A DNA stretch of 64,000 nucleotides from Pseudomonadota bacterium (GCA_023425645.1 JAFACG010000040.1:1-64000); one strand, 5' to 3'. Shown: positions 16,635-25,368, counted from the stretch's first letter. Made by a program: numbers and translations. Notes: generated from the sequence alone by a model not told the origin.

Positions 16635-17849
16635 ATGAGCAAGACCTTGAAAGTGGGAGTGGTGGGCGCGGGCATCGGCGGCGTGACGCTGGCGGCGGCG
16701 CTGGCGCAGCGCGGCATCGAGGTGCACCTGTTCGAGCGGGCGGCGGCCTTCGGCGAGGTGGGGGCGGGCATCCAGATGACGCCTAACGCCGTGAAGGTGC
16801 TCAATGCCCTGGGCGCCCACGACGCCCTGGCGGCCGTGGGCTTCCTGCCCGAGGCGCTGGTGGGGCGCAACTGGGAAACGGGCGAGGAAAGCTTCCGCAT
16901 CCCCCTGAAGGCGGACTGCCCGCGCCTGTACGGCGCCGAGTTCTTCCACGTGCATCGCGCCGACCTGCATGAGCTGCTGACTCGTCTGCTGGGCGATGCG
17001 CGCGTCACGTTCAATGCCCAGTGCGTGGGCATCAGCCAGGATGCGGACAAGGCCGTGGCGCATTTCGCCGATGGCAGCCGTTTCGAGGCGGACCTGATCG
17101 TCGGCGCCGACGGCGTGCGCTCGGAGGTGCGGCGCGCCTTGTTCGGCGCCGAGGCGCCCCACTTCACCGGCAATATGTGCTATCGCGCCGTCGTGCCATT
17201 CGAGCAGATGCCCGATTTCGTGGCGCCCGAAGCCTCTTTCTGGTTCGGCCCCAAGAGCCATGTCGTCACCTACTTCGTCAATGGCGGCAAGGCGGTCAAC
17301 ATCGTGGCGGTCAACGAGACCAGCGATTGGGTGGAGGAGTCCTGGAACGTGCGCAGCACGCGGGAGGAGATGCTGGCGGCGTTTGCGGGCTGGCACCCCA
17401 ACATCCAGCGGCTGTTCGAGCGCGTGCAGGAGGTCTATCGGTGGGGCCTGTTCGACCGCGACCCGATGGCGACCTGGACGCAGGGGCGCGTGACGCTGCT
17501 GGGCGACGCCGCCCACCCCATGCTGCCGTTCCTGTCGCAAGGCGCCGCCATGGCGATCGAGGATGCGTATGTGCTGGCCGCCGCCCTGGCGGCCTGGCCC
17601 GACAATCTGGCGCTGGCCCTGCAGCGCTACGAACAGGAGCGCCTGCCGCGCACCAGCCGCGTGCAGCTGGAGGCCAGGGAGCGCGGCCGCACCTATCACC
17701 TGGCCGATAAGGAGGAGCAGGCGCGACGCGACGCCGCCTACCGCGAGCAGCAGGCCCGCAATCCGCATGCCGGCGGCATCAAGACCGATTGGGTGTATTC
17801 GTATAATGCCATTGACTTCCATCCGGAAACCGCGCCGGTTTCGTCCTGA
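16635..17849 (+). CDS. FAD-dependent aromatic hydroxylase (salicylate hydroxylase/NicC-like)
   Basis: This 404-residue group A flavoprotein monooxygenase has an FAD-binding Rossmann start VVGAGIGGVTLAAALAQRGIEV, the DG motif IVGADGVRSEVRRAL near residue 155 and the GD motif LLGDAAHPMLPFLSQGAAMA near residue 290. Members use NAD(P)H and O2 to hydroxylate an aromatic ring; salicylate, 3-hydroxybenzoate and 6-hydroxynicotinate hydroxylases share this layout. GGAGGAAGAG precedes ATG 16635 strongly. A DUF2236 gene follows within 17 bases. The exact ring substrate cannot be told. Confidence 0.75.
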   Translation: MSKTLKVGVVGAGIGGVTLAAALAQRGIEVHLFERAAAFGEVGAGIQMTPNAVKVLNALGAHDALAAVGFLPEALVGRNWETGEESFRIPLKADCPRLYGAEFFHVHRADLHELLTRLLGDARVTFNAQCVGISQDADKAVAHFADGSRFEADLIVGADGVRSEVRRALFGAEAPHFTGNMCYRAVVPFEQMPDFVAPEASFWFGPKSHVVTYFVNGGKAVNIVAVNETSDWVEESWNVRSTREEMLAAFAGWHPNIQRLFERVQEVYRWGLFDRDPMATWTQGRVTLLGDAAHPMLPFLSQGAAMAIEDAYVLAAALAAWPDNLALALQRYEQERLPRTSRVQLEARERGRTYHLADKEEQARRDAAYREQQARNPHAGGIKTDWVYSYNAIDFHPETAPVSS

Positions 17850-17866
17850 GCTTACGGAGATCCTGA

Positions 17867-18742
17867 TTGCAATTTCTGCGCCAGCGCATCGAAGACCAGA
17901 TTCACGCCGTCACCGGGCTGGATTCCAGTCCGGTGGACTTTACCGTGCCGCCGGGAGACCCGGGGCTGTTCGGTCCGGATTCGGCGGTATGGATCGTGCA
18001 TTCGGACTTCACCTCCATGCTGATAGGCGGAGTGGCGGCGTTGTACTTGCAGATGCTGGATCCGCGGGTGCTGGCGGGCGTCTGGGATCACTCCAATTTC
18101 CGCCAGGACCTGCATGGCCGCCTGGCGCGCACGGCCCAGTTCATCTCGGCCGTCAGCTATGGCGGACGTGAGCAGGCCGAGCAGTTCATCGCCCGGGTGC
18201 GACGTCTGCATGAGCGGGTGCGCGGCCATTTGCCCGACGGCACGCCGTACGACGCCAATGATCCCGAGCTGCTGGCCTGGGTGCATCACAGCCAGGCTTA
18301 CAGCTTTTTGCGCGCGCATCTGCGTTATCGTCGTCCCGACCTGGCCGGTGAGATTCAGGATCGCTACATCCGCGAATACCGGGTCGTGGCCCAGGCCCTG
18401 GGAGCGGACGCCGGGCTGGCGTGGGACCGGGAGACCTTGCAGCAGTGCATGGACCGGCATCGCGCCCTTGTCGTGGTGGATGAGCGCACTCGCGAGGTCG
18501 CCCGCATCCTGAGGCAGTCCGCGGACCAGTTCAAGGGCCCCAAGGCGCTGGCCGGCCGGATCTTCATGGCCTCGGCCCTGGATCTGCTGCCGCCCTGGGC
18601 GCAGGCCTGCTTCGAGCATGAGCCTTCCGGGCTGGAGCAGCGCTGGCGCCTGGCCGCTGTATCGACCATGGCGCAGGGCTTGCGCTGGGCGACGCGCAAC
18701 GGCTCTATGCACAGGGCCCGGCGACGCATGGGGCTGTCGTGA
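17867..18742 (+). CDS. DUF2236 (MpaB-like oxygenase family) protein
   Basis: This 291-residue protein matches the DUF2236/oxygenase MpaB family: FGPDSAVWIVHSDFTSMLIGG, ARTAQFISAVSYGG and LAWVHHSQAYSFL carry conserved Arg and His residues expected to bind haem. The start codon is TTG, six bases after CGGAGA. The family includes latex-clearing protein and fungal MpaB; most bacterial members are uncharacterised. It sits 17 bases after the flavin monooxygenase and is followed by a TetR gene, so it may act in the same oxidative pathway, but no reaction can be named. Confidence 0.7.
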   Translation: MQFLRQRIEDQIHAVTGLDSSPVDFTVPPGDPGLFGPDSAVWIVHSDFTSMLIGGVAALYLQMLDPRVLAGVWDHSNFRQDLHGRLARTAQFISAVSYGGREQAEQFIARVRRLHERVRGHLPDGTPYDANDPELLAWVHHSQAYSFLRAHLRYRRPDLAGEIQDRYIREYRVVAQALGADAGLAWDRETLQQCMDRHRALVVVDERTREVARILRQSADQFKGPKALAGRIFMASALDLLPPWAQACFEHEPSGLEQRWRLAAVSTMAQGLRWATRNGSMHRARRRMGLS

Positions 18743-18784
18743 ACGGGCCGTTCGGCGGAAAATAAGGAATCATCGAAGGGGAGA

Positions 18785-19510
18785 ATGGGTATGCCATCAG
18801 CCGCCGCAGGGCGTTGGGTCAAGCGCGACCGGCCGGGACGGCCGGAAGGGGTGGGCGACAATGCGTCCGAACGCATCCTGGATGCGGCCGAGCAGGAGTT
18901 TTCGGAAACCGGCTACGCGGGCACCACGCTGCGCACCATCGCGCAGCGCGCCGCCGTGACGCAGGCCCTGATCAATTATTACTTCGGGTCCAAGTACGGC
19001 CTGTACGAGGCCGTCTTCATCCGCCGCGGCCGCCTGATCTCGGACGAGCGCCTGCGGCGCCTGGAACAGATTCGCGCCCAGTCCGGCGCGGCCCGGGTGG
19101 AAGAGGTCGTGCGCGCCTTCCTGGCGCCGACCATCGCCTTGCGCGAGACCGAAGGCGGCCGGCGCTTCCTGCGCCTGCAGGCGCGCCTGCATACGGAACC
19201 GGCGGAGATCTCCTACAAGCTGCGCAACGAGGCCTACGATGCCTCCACGCGCGCCTATGTGCACCTGCTGGAGGAAATCCTGCCGCAGCTGCCGGCGCGC
19301 GATGTGTACTGGCGCATGGTGCTGATGATAGGCGCCTACATGTACGCGTTCTCCGACACGCATCGCCTGGAGGAGCTGGCGCCGGTGGTCTGCGACCCGA
19401 ACGACACCGGCGAGGTGTTCGAGCAGATCGTGGCCTTCGTGACGGCGGGGCTGCAAGCCGAAGCGGTGCGCCAGGGCGAATCATTGCGAAGCCCTGCAGG
19501 GAAATCCTAA
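18785..19510 (+). CDS. TetR-family transcriptional regulator
   Basis: This 241-residue regulator has an N-terminal TetR helix-turn-helix (ERILDAAEQEFSETGYAGTTLRTIAQRAAVTQALINYYFGSK, residues 24-65) and a helical ligand-binding C-terminal domain. A basic leader (KRDRPGRPEG) precedes the DNA-binding domain. AAGGGGAG lies before ATG 18785; an in-frame ATG at 18791 is an alternative. It is 42 bases after the DUF2236 gene on the same strand, so it may regulate the monooxygenase-DUF2236 unit. The ligand is unknown. Confidence 0.78.
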   Translation: MGMPSAAAGRWVKRDRPGRPEGVGDNASERILDAAEQEFSETGYAGTTLRTIAQRAAVTQALINYYFGSKYGLYEAVFIRRGRLISDERLRRLEQIRAQSGAARVEEVVRAFLAPTIALRETEGGRRFLRLQARLHTEPAEISYKLRNEAYDASTRAYVHLLEEILPQLPARDVYWRMVLMIGAYMYAFSDTHRLEELAPVVCDPNDTGEVFEQIVAFVTAGLQAEAVRQGESLRSPAGKS

Positions 19511-19642
19511 CCTGTTGAATTTGAATTTTTTTCTATGCCGAACTTTACTTGGACCCGCCCCGATTTACAGCTCGAATTGCCCAAAGGCTCGTAGGTGGCA
19601 AGTTGGCGGGTAGATAGAGGTAAAGGAAATCTTGCTATCCGG

Positions 19643-20047
19643 TCAAAGAGGAATAATCGCTGCGCCGGGCAGCCGGGCAGCATTCTGATCGAATGTAGCC
19701 AGGGTACGTGTATTCTGAACCGCATTGGCAATGTGCATGCAATCCGCAAAGACAGCGCCAGCCCAGTTGCGCCATAGCTTGAGGGCTTCTGCCAGTACGG
19801 CAGGCTCTTGCACGACGAGCTCATGTGTCTCCAGGACCGCATTGAAGGCCTGCTGGATCTCCGCCGGCAAAAGCTTGTAGCGGCTGCGCAGCACCCATTC
19901 CGTTTCCAGAAGTACACCCGACGAAATCAACACTGGCGTGCCTTCTTCCGCAGCGGCCTGCACGATCCGAACTGCTGCCGCGCACTGTGTTTCATCGTCG
20001 CGAGTCAGAAGCCGGACGAGCACGCTTGTGTCTATGGCTATGCTCAT
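19643..20047 (-). CDS. vapC: VapC-type PIN-domain ribonuclease toxin
   Basis: This 134-residue PIN domain has the conserved acidic residues: Asp6 in AIDTSVLVRLL, Glu near residue 49 in LLETEW, Asp near residue 100 in FADCMHIANA and Asp in LATFDQNA. VapC toxins cleave RNA, often tRNA, with Mg2+. The gene overlaps the vapB stop by four bases, a typical toxin-antitoxin arrangement. Its DNA is less GC-rich than the neighbours, consistent with horizontal gain. Confidence 0.85.
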   Translation of the reverse strand: MSIAIDTSVLVRLLTRDDETQCAAAVRIVQAAAEEGTPVLISSGVLLETEWVLRSRYKLLPAEIQQAFNAVLETHELVVQEPAVLAEALKLWRNWAGAVFADCMHIANAVQNTRTLATFDQNAARLPGAAIIPL

Positions 20048-20289
20048 GAGACGGAGTCATCGGTCGGTAGGTCAACAGTCATCTCTTTAAGCGGCACAGG
20101 TGTTCTATCAGGTTTATGCAGCAGCCCGGCCAAGTCCGACACATGCCGCAGTTTGGGCCGCACAACCAGGGTCCCGTCGCTGAGCAGCGAGAAGGTGATC
20201 TTGTCGCCGGGCTTCAGCCCCATTCGCTGTCGTATATCCCTAGGCACGGTCACTTGTCCCTTTGATGTCAGAGTGGTGGCCTCGGTCAT
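20044..20289 (-). CDS. vapB: VapB-type antitoxin, AbrB/SpoVT fold
   Basis: This 81-residue protein has an AbrB/MazE swapped-hairpin DNA-binding domain (TLTSKGQVTVPRDIRQRMGL, then PGDKITFSLLSDGTLVVRPK, residues 6-48). The C-terminal tail (residues 50-81) would wrap and block the toxin. GGGAG precedes the start. A long interrupted palindrome lies just upstream and probably serves as the autoregulatory operator. Confidence 0.85.
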   Translation of the reverse strand: MTEATTLTSKGQVTVPRDIRQRMGLKPGDKITFSLLSDGTLVVRPKLRHVSDLAGLLHKPDRTPVPLKEMTVDLPTDDSVS

Positions 20290-20303
20290 AGCGGTCTCCC
20301 GGG

Positions 20304-20340
20304 TGAAAGTATTACGTTATAGGGTATCGTGCTACTTTCA
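20304..20340. promoter_or_regulatory. Interrupted palindrome upstream of vapBC (putative autoregulatory operator)
   Basis: Outer arms TGAAAGTA (20304-20311) and TACTTTCA (20333-20340) and an inner near-palindrome ACGTTATAGGGTATCGT (20314-20330) share one centre at 20322. By hand 13 of 18 half-positions pair. It lies 15 bases upstream of the vapB start codon, where VapBC complexes normally bind. Confidence 0.55.
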
Positions 20341-20414
20341 TGCCGCAGGGTCAAACCTTGGCGAGCCCGAGGCGCATGCGGGCGCCAAGGCGAGTGAAGC
20401 CCGGCTTTTCGGGT

Positions 20415-21302
20415 TCAGGACGCGGTCTGCAGCAGGAAGTTCAGCAGCGTCTGGGCGCTGGGCTGCAGGTCCCGGCGCCGGCGCACGCCGATCAGGATGT
20501 CTCGCCGGCTCCAGTCGTCCTCCAGTTCTATCATGCGCGTCTGGGGCACCTTGTAGATGCGGGCGCTCTCGCGCGGCAGGATGGCGATGCCCATGCCGGC
20601 GTTCACGAGCAGGCACATGGCGTCGTAGCCCGACACTTCCGTGCGCACGCGCACCGAACGGTTGGCTTCCATGGCGACCTTGGTGATCTGATAGTTGATC
20701 TGCGTGCCGGGCAGCAGGGTGATCTGCTCGTGTTCCAGGGTCTGTTCGAAGCGCAGGCGTTCGTGCCGGGCCAGGGGGTGGTCCAGGGGCGCGAGCACCA
20801 CCAGTTCGTCGCTGCGAAACGGATAGGCCTCGATGTCGGCGTCGTAGGGCAGACGCGTGAACACGCCCAGGTCGGCTTTGCCGTCGGCCAGGGCGCGGAT
20901 GATGTCCAGGCTGGTCTTTTCTTCCAGCTGCAGCCGTATGCTGGGATGCAGCCGCCCGAATTCGCCCAGCGGCGCGGGCAGGAACTGCGAGATGGCCGAG
21001 GTGTTGGCCAGGATGTGGACCAGGCCTTGCTGGCCCTGTGAATAAGCCTGCAGGCGTGATTCGATGTCCTCGACGCTGTTGAGCAGGGCGCGCGAGCGGT
21101 ACAGCAGCTCCAGCCCCGCCGCGGTGGGGCTGACGCCTTTGTTGGTGCGCACCAGCAAGGTGGTGTTCAGGGCCTGTTCCAGGTCGGCGATGCGGCGGCT
21201 GACGGCGGCCGCGGCGATGTGCTCGCGCTCGGCCGCCTGGCTGATCGTGCCTTCTTCCAGTACCCGGACAAACAGTTTGAGGGTCAGGAGGTCCAGTTTC
21301 AT
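20415..21302 (-). CDS. LysR-family transcriptional regulator
   Basis: This 295-residue protein has a winged helix at residues 1-60 (LKLFVRVLEEGTISQAAEREHIAAAAVSRRIADLEQAL) and a periplasmic-binding-fold effector domain from about residue 90 (GLVHILANTSAISQFLPAPL). It lies downstream of the maleate isomerase gene on the same strand but behind a terminator. An inverted repeat directly upstream may be its own operator. The effector is unknown; the neighbouring isomerase suggests control of dicarboxylate or aromatic acid use. Confidence 0.85.
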   Translation of the reverse strand: MKLDLLTLKLFVRVLEEGTISQAAEREHIAAAAVSRRIADLEQALNTTLLVRTNKGVSPTAAGLELLYRSRALLNSVEDIESRLQAYSQGQQGLVHILANTSAISQFLPAPLGEFGRLHPSIRLQLEEKTSLDIIRALADGKADLGVFTRLPYDADIEAYPFRSDELVVLAPLDHPLARHERLRFEQTLEHEQITLLPGTQINYQITKVAMEANRSVRVRTEVSGYDAMCLLVNAGMGIAILPRESARIYKVPQTRMIELEDDWSRRDILIGVRRRRDLQPSAQTLLNFLLQTAS

Positions 21303-21310
21303 GCACGCAT

Positions 21311-21340
21311 CATATCGTTTTTTTCTTCATCGACGATATG
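21311..21340. promoter_or_regulatory. Inverted repeat upstream of the LysR gene
   Basis: Perfect 8-base arms CATATCGT (21311-21318) and ACGATATG (21333-21340) flank a 14-base spacer, beginning 8 bases before the LysR start codon. LysR regulators commonly bind such dyads to control themselves. Confidence 0.45.
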
Positions 21341-21376
21341 AAAAAAGCCCTGCCGGCGCAGACCGGCAGGGCTTTG
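21341..21376 (-). terminator. Rho-independent terminator of the maleate isomerase gene
   Basis: On the minus strand a perfect stem (AAAGCCCTGCCGG / CCGGCAGGGCTTT) with a 6-base loop is followed by T residues. It separates the isomerase gene from the LysR gene. Confidence 0.85.
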
Positions 21377-21393
21377 CGCAACGATGCGGGCGA

Positions 21394-22158
21394 TCAGGCC
21401 TGCTGGGGCTTGGCGCCGGACAGGATGTGGCCGGCGTTGGGCACGCGGGTTTCCAGACCCAGGGTCTTGAGCATCTGGTACACGGTGCAGACGGCGGCCG
21501 ACAGCACGGGCTTGCCGATCAGGTCCTGGGCGCGCTGGATGGCGGGCAGGGAAGGCATCTGCACGCAGGCGGACAGGATCACGGCGTCCACGCCGTCATG
21601 GTTCAGGCGCTGCACGTGCTCGAGCAGGTTCTCGGGGTTCAGCAGGCCCACTTCCAGGTTGTCGGACACTTCCAGGCTGATGGAGTCCTGCACTTCGATG
21701 CCCTCGGCCGTGATGTAGTCGGCCACGCGCTTGGTCAGCGGCTTCATGTAGGGAGTGATGATGGAGACCTTCTTGTAGCCGAATTCCTTCAGCGTATCGA
21801 CCAGGGCGCCCGCCGAGCTCAGCACGGGAATCTCCACGCCGTTTTCCTTGACGGTGTTCTGCAGGCGGGCCTGCGAGACGCGGTGGTAGCCGTCGCCCTG
21901 GGCCATGATGGCCACCAGGCAGGCGTAGGCCATGACGTTCATGCGGGCGTCGCTCAGTTCGACGGCGCAGCGGTCGCTGGCGATGTCCATGGCCTTCAGT
22001 TCCTCGGGGTTCACGTGCATCATGCGCATGCGCGAGGAGTGGAAGGTGAAGCGTTCTTCCGGAAACTCGGCGTAGCGAGCCTGCAGCATGGCAGGAATCT
22101 CGGTTTCCATGGTGGTGTTGGAGCTTGGGACGATCTGGCCGATGCGGTAGGTTTTCAT
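21394..22158 (-). CDS. maiA: Maleate cis-trans isomerase
   Basis: This 254-residue Asp/Glu racemase-superfamily enzyme closely resembles maleate isomerase (MaiA/NicE), which turns maleate into fumarate without cofactor. The N-terminal YRIGQIVPSSNTTMETEIPAML and FHSSRMRM are signatures of the family. The two catalytic cysteines are in AYACLVAIMA (near residue 80) and LSACVQM (near residue 197). Maleate arises from nicotinate or gentisate breakdown, but no such ring-cleavage genes are in the window, so its maleate source is not visible. It has its own terminator and appears monocistronic. Confidence 0.85.
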   Translation of the reverse strand: MKTYRIGQIVPSSNTTMETEIPAMLQARYAEFPEERFTFHSSRMRMMHVNPEELKAMDIASDRCAVELSDARMNVMAYACLVAIMAQGDGYHRVSQARLQNTVKENGVEIPVLSSAGALVDTLKEFGYKKVSIITPYMKPLTKRVADYITAEGIEVQDSISLEVSDNLEVGLLNPENLLEHVQRLNHDGVDAVILSACVQMPSLPAIQRAQDLIGKPVLSAAVCTVYQMLKTLGLETRVPNAGHILSGAKPQQA

Positions 22159-22283
22159 AGCGGTCTGTCTCTGAATGAGGTTTTTAGATTGATGGCTTCA
22201 TTCTAGAGGCCGCTTTCCGCCTTGCAAATCAATCATCTGTCAACGTGCCATCGCCGTTGGCGATGGCAGCATGGAGCGCCCGC

Positions 22284-23291
22284 CTATGCCTGGGTGACCT
22301 GCCAGCGCCAGGCGTCGTCGCACATTTCCTGTATGTCCCTGACTGCGGTCCAGCCCAGCTTTTCGCGCGCCAGGCGCGTATCGGCCCAGCAGGCGGCGAT
22401 GTCGCCTGGACGGCGCGGCGCGATGGTGTAGGGAATGTCCCGGCCGCTGCTGCGCGCGAAGGCCTGGATCATTTCCAGCACGGAATAGCCGCGGCCTGTG
22501 CCCAGGTTCACGGCCAGCAGTTCGGGCTCGCTGTCCTGCAGGTAGCGCAGCGCGGCGACGTGTCCCTGGGCCAGGTCCATGACGTGGATGTAGTCGCGTA
22601 CGCCGGTGCCGTCCGGGGTGTCGTAGTCCTGGCCGAAGACCTGCACCCGTTCGCGCTGGCCGCTGGCGACCTGCGCCACATAGGGCATCAGGTTGTTGGG
22701 TACGCCTTGCGGGGCTTCGCCGATCAGGCCCGAGGGATGCGCGCCCACGGGGTTGAAGTAGCGCAGCAGGGCGATGCGCCAGCCCGGCTCGCTCCTGGAC
22801 AGCTGGCCCATGATTTCTTCCAGGACCAGCTTGGTGTGGCCGTATGGGTTGGTGGCCGACAAGGGGTGGTCCTCGGGAATGGGAAGCTGCTGCGGGTCGC
22901 CGTAGACGGTGGCGGACGAGGAGAACACCAGGCTGCGCACGCCGGCCTGCTGCATGGCCTGCAGCAGGGTGACGGTGCCGGCGACATTGTTGTCATGGTA
23001 GTCCAGCGGCCTGGCGACCGATTCGCCGACCGCCTTCAAGCCGGCGAAATGGATGACGGCGCCGATGTCGTGCTGCTTGAAGATCGAGTTCAGCAGGACG
23101 CGGTCGCGGATGTCGCCGCGGATGAACCCGGGCCGCGAGCCGCTGATCTGTTCGATGGCGTCCAGGACGGTTTCCCGGCTGTTGGACAGATTGTCCAGGA
23201 CCAGTACCTGATAGCCGCCGGCGATCAGTTCAACGCAGGTGTGGGAACCAATGAAACCGGTTCCGCCGGTCACGAGAATCTTGCGGGTCAT
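22284..23291 (-). CDS. galE: UDP-glucose 4-epimerase
   Basis: This 335-residue short-chain-dehydrogenase-type enzyme has the NAD-binding GGTGFIGSH at residues 8-16 and the catalytic YxxxK (YGHTK near residue 150) after the conserved FSSSATVYG. It interconverts UDP-glucose and UDP-galactose for cell-surface sugars. ATG 23291 is chosen because GGAG lies nine bases before it; ATG 23300 is in frame but directly abuts the GGAG. It follows the gamma-carbonic anhydrase-like gene by 40 bases on the same strand. Confidence 0.9.
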   Translation of the reverse strand: MTRKILVTGGTGFIGSHTCVELIAGGYQVLVLDNLSNSRETVLDAIEQISGSRPGFIRGDIRDRVLLNSIFKQHDIGAVIHFAGLKAVGESVARPLDYHDNNVAGTVTLLQAMQQAGVRSLVFSSSATVYGDPQQLPIPEDHPLSATNPYGHTKLVLEEIMGQLSRSEPGWRIALLRYFNPVGAHPSGLIGEAPQGVPNNLMPYVAQVASGQRERVQVFGQDYDTPDGTGVRDYIHVMDLAQGHVAALRYLQDSEPELLAVNLGTGRGYSVLEMIQAFARSSGRDIPYTIAPRRPGDIAACWADTRLAREKLGWTAVRDIQEMCDDAWRWQVTQA

Positions 23292-23331
23292 CGGGTGCAT
23301 CTCCAGTAGATGACGAGGCGAGGGAATAAGA

Positions 23332-23856
23332 TCAGTCCAGGCGCTTGAGGGCCGTCTTGTAGTAGGCGGCGCGTTCGGCGTAGACCTTGGCATTGTGGCG
23401 CAGCTTGGCTACCTCGTCATCGCTCAGGGTGCGCACCGCCTTGGCGGGCGAGCCGATGATCAAGCTGCGCTCGGGAAAGACCTTGCCTTCGGTGACCAGG
23501 GCGCCGGCCCCGACCAGGCAGTCGCGCCCGATGACGGCGCCGTTCAGCACCACGGCCTGGATGCCGATCAGGGCGCCCGCGCCTATGGTGCAGCCGTGCA
23601 GCATGGCCTGGTGGCCGATGGTGACGTGTTCGGCGATGTCCAGCGGAAAGCCCGGGTCGGTGTGCAGCACCGCGCCTTCCTGCACATTGGAGCCGCGGCC
23701 CACAGTGATGGTCTCGTTGTCGCCGCGTATGACCGCGCCGGGCCATACGCTGCTGTTTTCTTCCAGCACGACCTTGCCGATCAGGGTGGCTTCCCTGGCC
23801 ACGAAGGCGCTGTCGTCGATCCGGGGGCGGTGTTCGTCCAGTTGATAGATGCTCAT
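23332..23856 (-). CDS. Gamma-carbonic anhydrase-like hexapeptide-repeat protein (YrdA/PaaY type)
   Basis: This 174-residue protein is built of left-handed beta-helix hexapeptide repeats (VVLEENSSVWPGAVIRGDNETITVG, then GALIGIQAVVLNGAVIG). Zn-ligand-type histidines are in HVTIGHQAMLHGCTIG, as in gamma-carbonic anhydrases. The open frame extends far upstream in the rimO 3' end, but the ATG at 23856 begins the homologous part (MSIYQLDEHRP). It lies between rimO and galE. The family often lacks measurable anhydrase activity, so the reaction is uncertain. Confidence 0.8.
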   Translation of the reverse strand: MSIYQLDEHRPRIDDSAFVAREATLIGKVVLEENSSVWPGAVIRGDNETITVGRGSNVQEGAVLHTDPGFPLDIAEHVTIGHQAMLHGCTIGAGALIGIQAVVLNGAVIGRDCLVGAGALVTEGKVFPERSLIIGSPAKAVRTLSDDEVAKLRHNAKVYAERAAYYKTALKRLD

Positions 23857-23890
23857 GGCTTGTGCGGGGCCGGAGCGCCGGCCCATGGGG

Positions 23891-25210
23891 TTACAGGGCC
23901 TGCGCGAACAGGTCGTACTCGCTGGAGTCGGTGATGCGCACGCGCACCATCTGGCCGGGCTGGAGGGGCTGCTCGCTGGTGACGAACACGTTGCCGTCGA
24001 TCTCCGGCGCGTCGGCGCTGGAGCGGGCGACGGCGTCGCCGTCCTCGTCGATCTCATCGACCAGCACGTCCATCTCGCGGCCTACCTTGGCGGCCAGGCG
24101 GGCGGTGGAGATGGCCTGCTGGTGCTCCATGAAGCGTTCCCAGCGCTCCTGCTTGACTTCGTCGGGCACCGCGCCGTCCAGCTGGTTGGCGGGCGCGCCT
24201 TCCACGGGCGAATACTGGAAACAGCCCACGCGGTCCAGCTGGGCCTCGCTCATCCAGTCCAGCAGGTACTGGAAGTCGTCCTCGGTCTCGCCGGGAAAGC
24301 CCACGATGAAGGTGGAGCGTATGGTCAGGTCCGGACAGGCCTGGCGCCACTGCTTGATGCGCGAGAGCGTGCGGTCTTCGAAGGCGGGGCGCTTCATGGC
24401 GCGCAGCACGGAGGGGCTGGCGTGCTGGAAGGGGATGTCCAGGTAGGGCAGGACCTTGCCTTCGGCCATCAGGGGGATGATGTTGTCCACGTGCGGGTAG
24501 GGATACACATAGTGCAGCCGCACCCAGGCGCCCAGCTCGGACAGGGCGGCGCTCAGGTCCACCATGCTGCTCTTGACGGGACGGCCGTTCCAGAAGCCGG
24601 TGCGCTGGCGGATGTCCACGCCGTAGGCGCTGGTGTCCTGGGAGATGACCAGCAGTTCCTTGACGCCGGCCTTGACCAGGCGTTCGGCCTCGCCCAGCAC
24701 ATCGCCCACGGGGCGGCTGACCAGCTTGCCGCGCATGGACGGGATGATACAGAAGGAGCAGCTGTGATTGCAGCCCTCGGAGATCTTCAGGTAGGCGTAG
24801 TGGCGCGGGGTCAGCTTGACGCCCTGCGGCGGCACCAGGTCCACGTAGGGGTTGTGCTCGAGCGAGGGCGGGGCGGCTTCGTGCACCGCGCGCACCACCT
24901 GTTCATACTGCTGGGGGCCGGTCACCGACAGCACCGAGGGGTGCACGTCGCGGATGACGCTTTCTTCCACGCCCATGCAGCCGGTGACGATCACCCGGCC
25001 GTTCTCGGCCAGGGCCTCGCCGATGGCCTCCAGCGACTCCGCCTTGGCGCTGTCGATGAAGCCGCAGGTGTTGACCACCACCACGTCGGCGTTGTCGTAG
25101 CTGGAGGTGATCTGGTAGCCGTCGGTGCGCAGCTGGGTAAGAATGCGTTCGGAGTCCACCAGGGCCTTGGGGCATCCCAGGCTCACGAATCCGACTTTGG
25201 GGGCGGTCAT
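23891..25210 (-). CDS. rimO: Ribosomal protein S12 methylthiotransferase RimO
   Basis: This 439-residue radical-SAM enzyme adds a methylthio group to Asp88 of ribosomal protein S12. It has an N-terminal UPF0004 domain ([19 protein letters not shown]), the radical-SAM CxxxCxxC cluster site in [14 protein letters not shown] near residue 155, and a C-terminal TRAM domain (residues about 370-439). The ATG at 25210 has AGGA at seven bases; a longer frame to 25249 lacks support. It is divergent from rsmB. Confidence 0.92.
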   Translation of the reverse strand: MTAPKVGFVSLGCPKALVDSERILTQLRTDGYQITSSYDNADVVVVNTCGFIDSAKAESLEAIGEALAENGRVIVTGCMGVEESVIRDVHPSVLSVTGPQQYEQVVRAVHEAAPPSLEHNPYVDLVPPQGVKLTPRHYAYLKISEGCNHSCSFCIIPSMRGKLVSRPVGDVLGEAERLVKAGVKELLVISQDTSAYGVDIRQRTGFWNGRPVKSSMVDLSAALSELGAWVRLHYVYPYPHVDNIIPLMAEGKVLPYLDIPFQHASPSVLRAMKRPAFEDRTLSRIKQWRQACPDLTIRSTFIVGFPGETEDDFQYLLDWMSEAQLDRVGCFQYSPVEGAPANQLDGAVPDEVKQERWERFMEHQQAISTARLAAKVGREMDVLVDEIDEDGDAVARSSADAPEIDGNVFVTSEQPLQPGQMVRVRITDSSEYDLFAQAL

Positions 25211-25368
25211 AGAGGGTCCTTCTGGAGCCGGATGGCTCGAAATTGGCAAATAGGGTTGATTTTAACGTCCTGCGCGTTCAAGCGCGCCGGTCTTTGGTTT
25301 GCGGGCCGGCCAATGCGTCAAATAGTGCTAAAGTCGCAGACATATTTTTCTTTACTACCGGTTTTCCA

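Noticed and set aside
22248..22266. Perfect hairpin CCATCGCC-GTT-GGCGATGG after galE as a terminator
   Set aside because: It lies beyond the galE stop but has no T run on the minus strand, so intrinsic termination is not supported.
24058..25100. Upstream extension of the gamma-carbonic anhydrase gene into rimO
   Set aside because: The extra N-terminal residues are Pro/Arg/Ser-rich and lie in the rimO coding region; ATG 23856 gives the usual protein.
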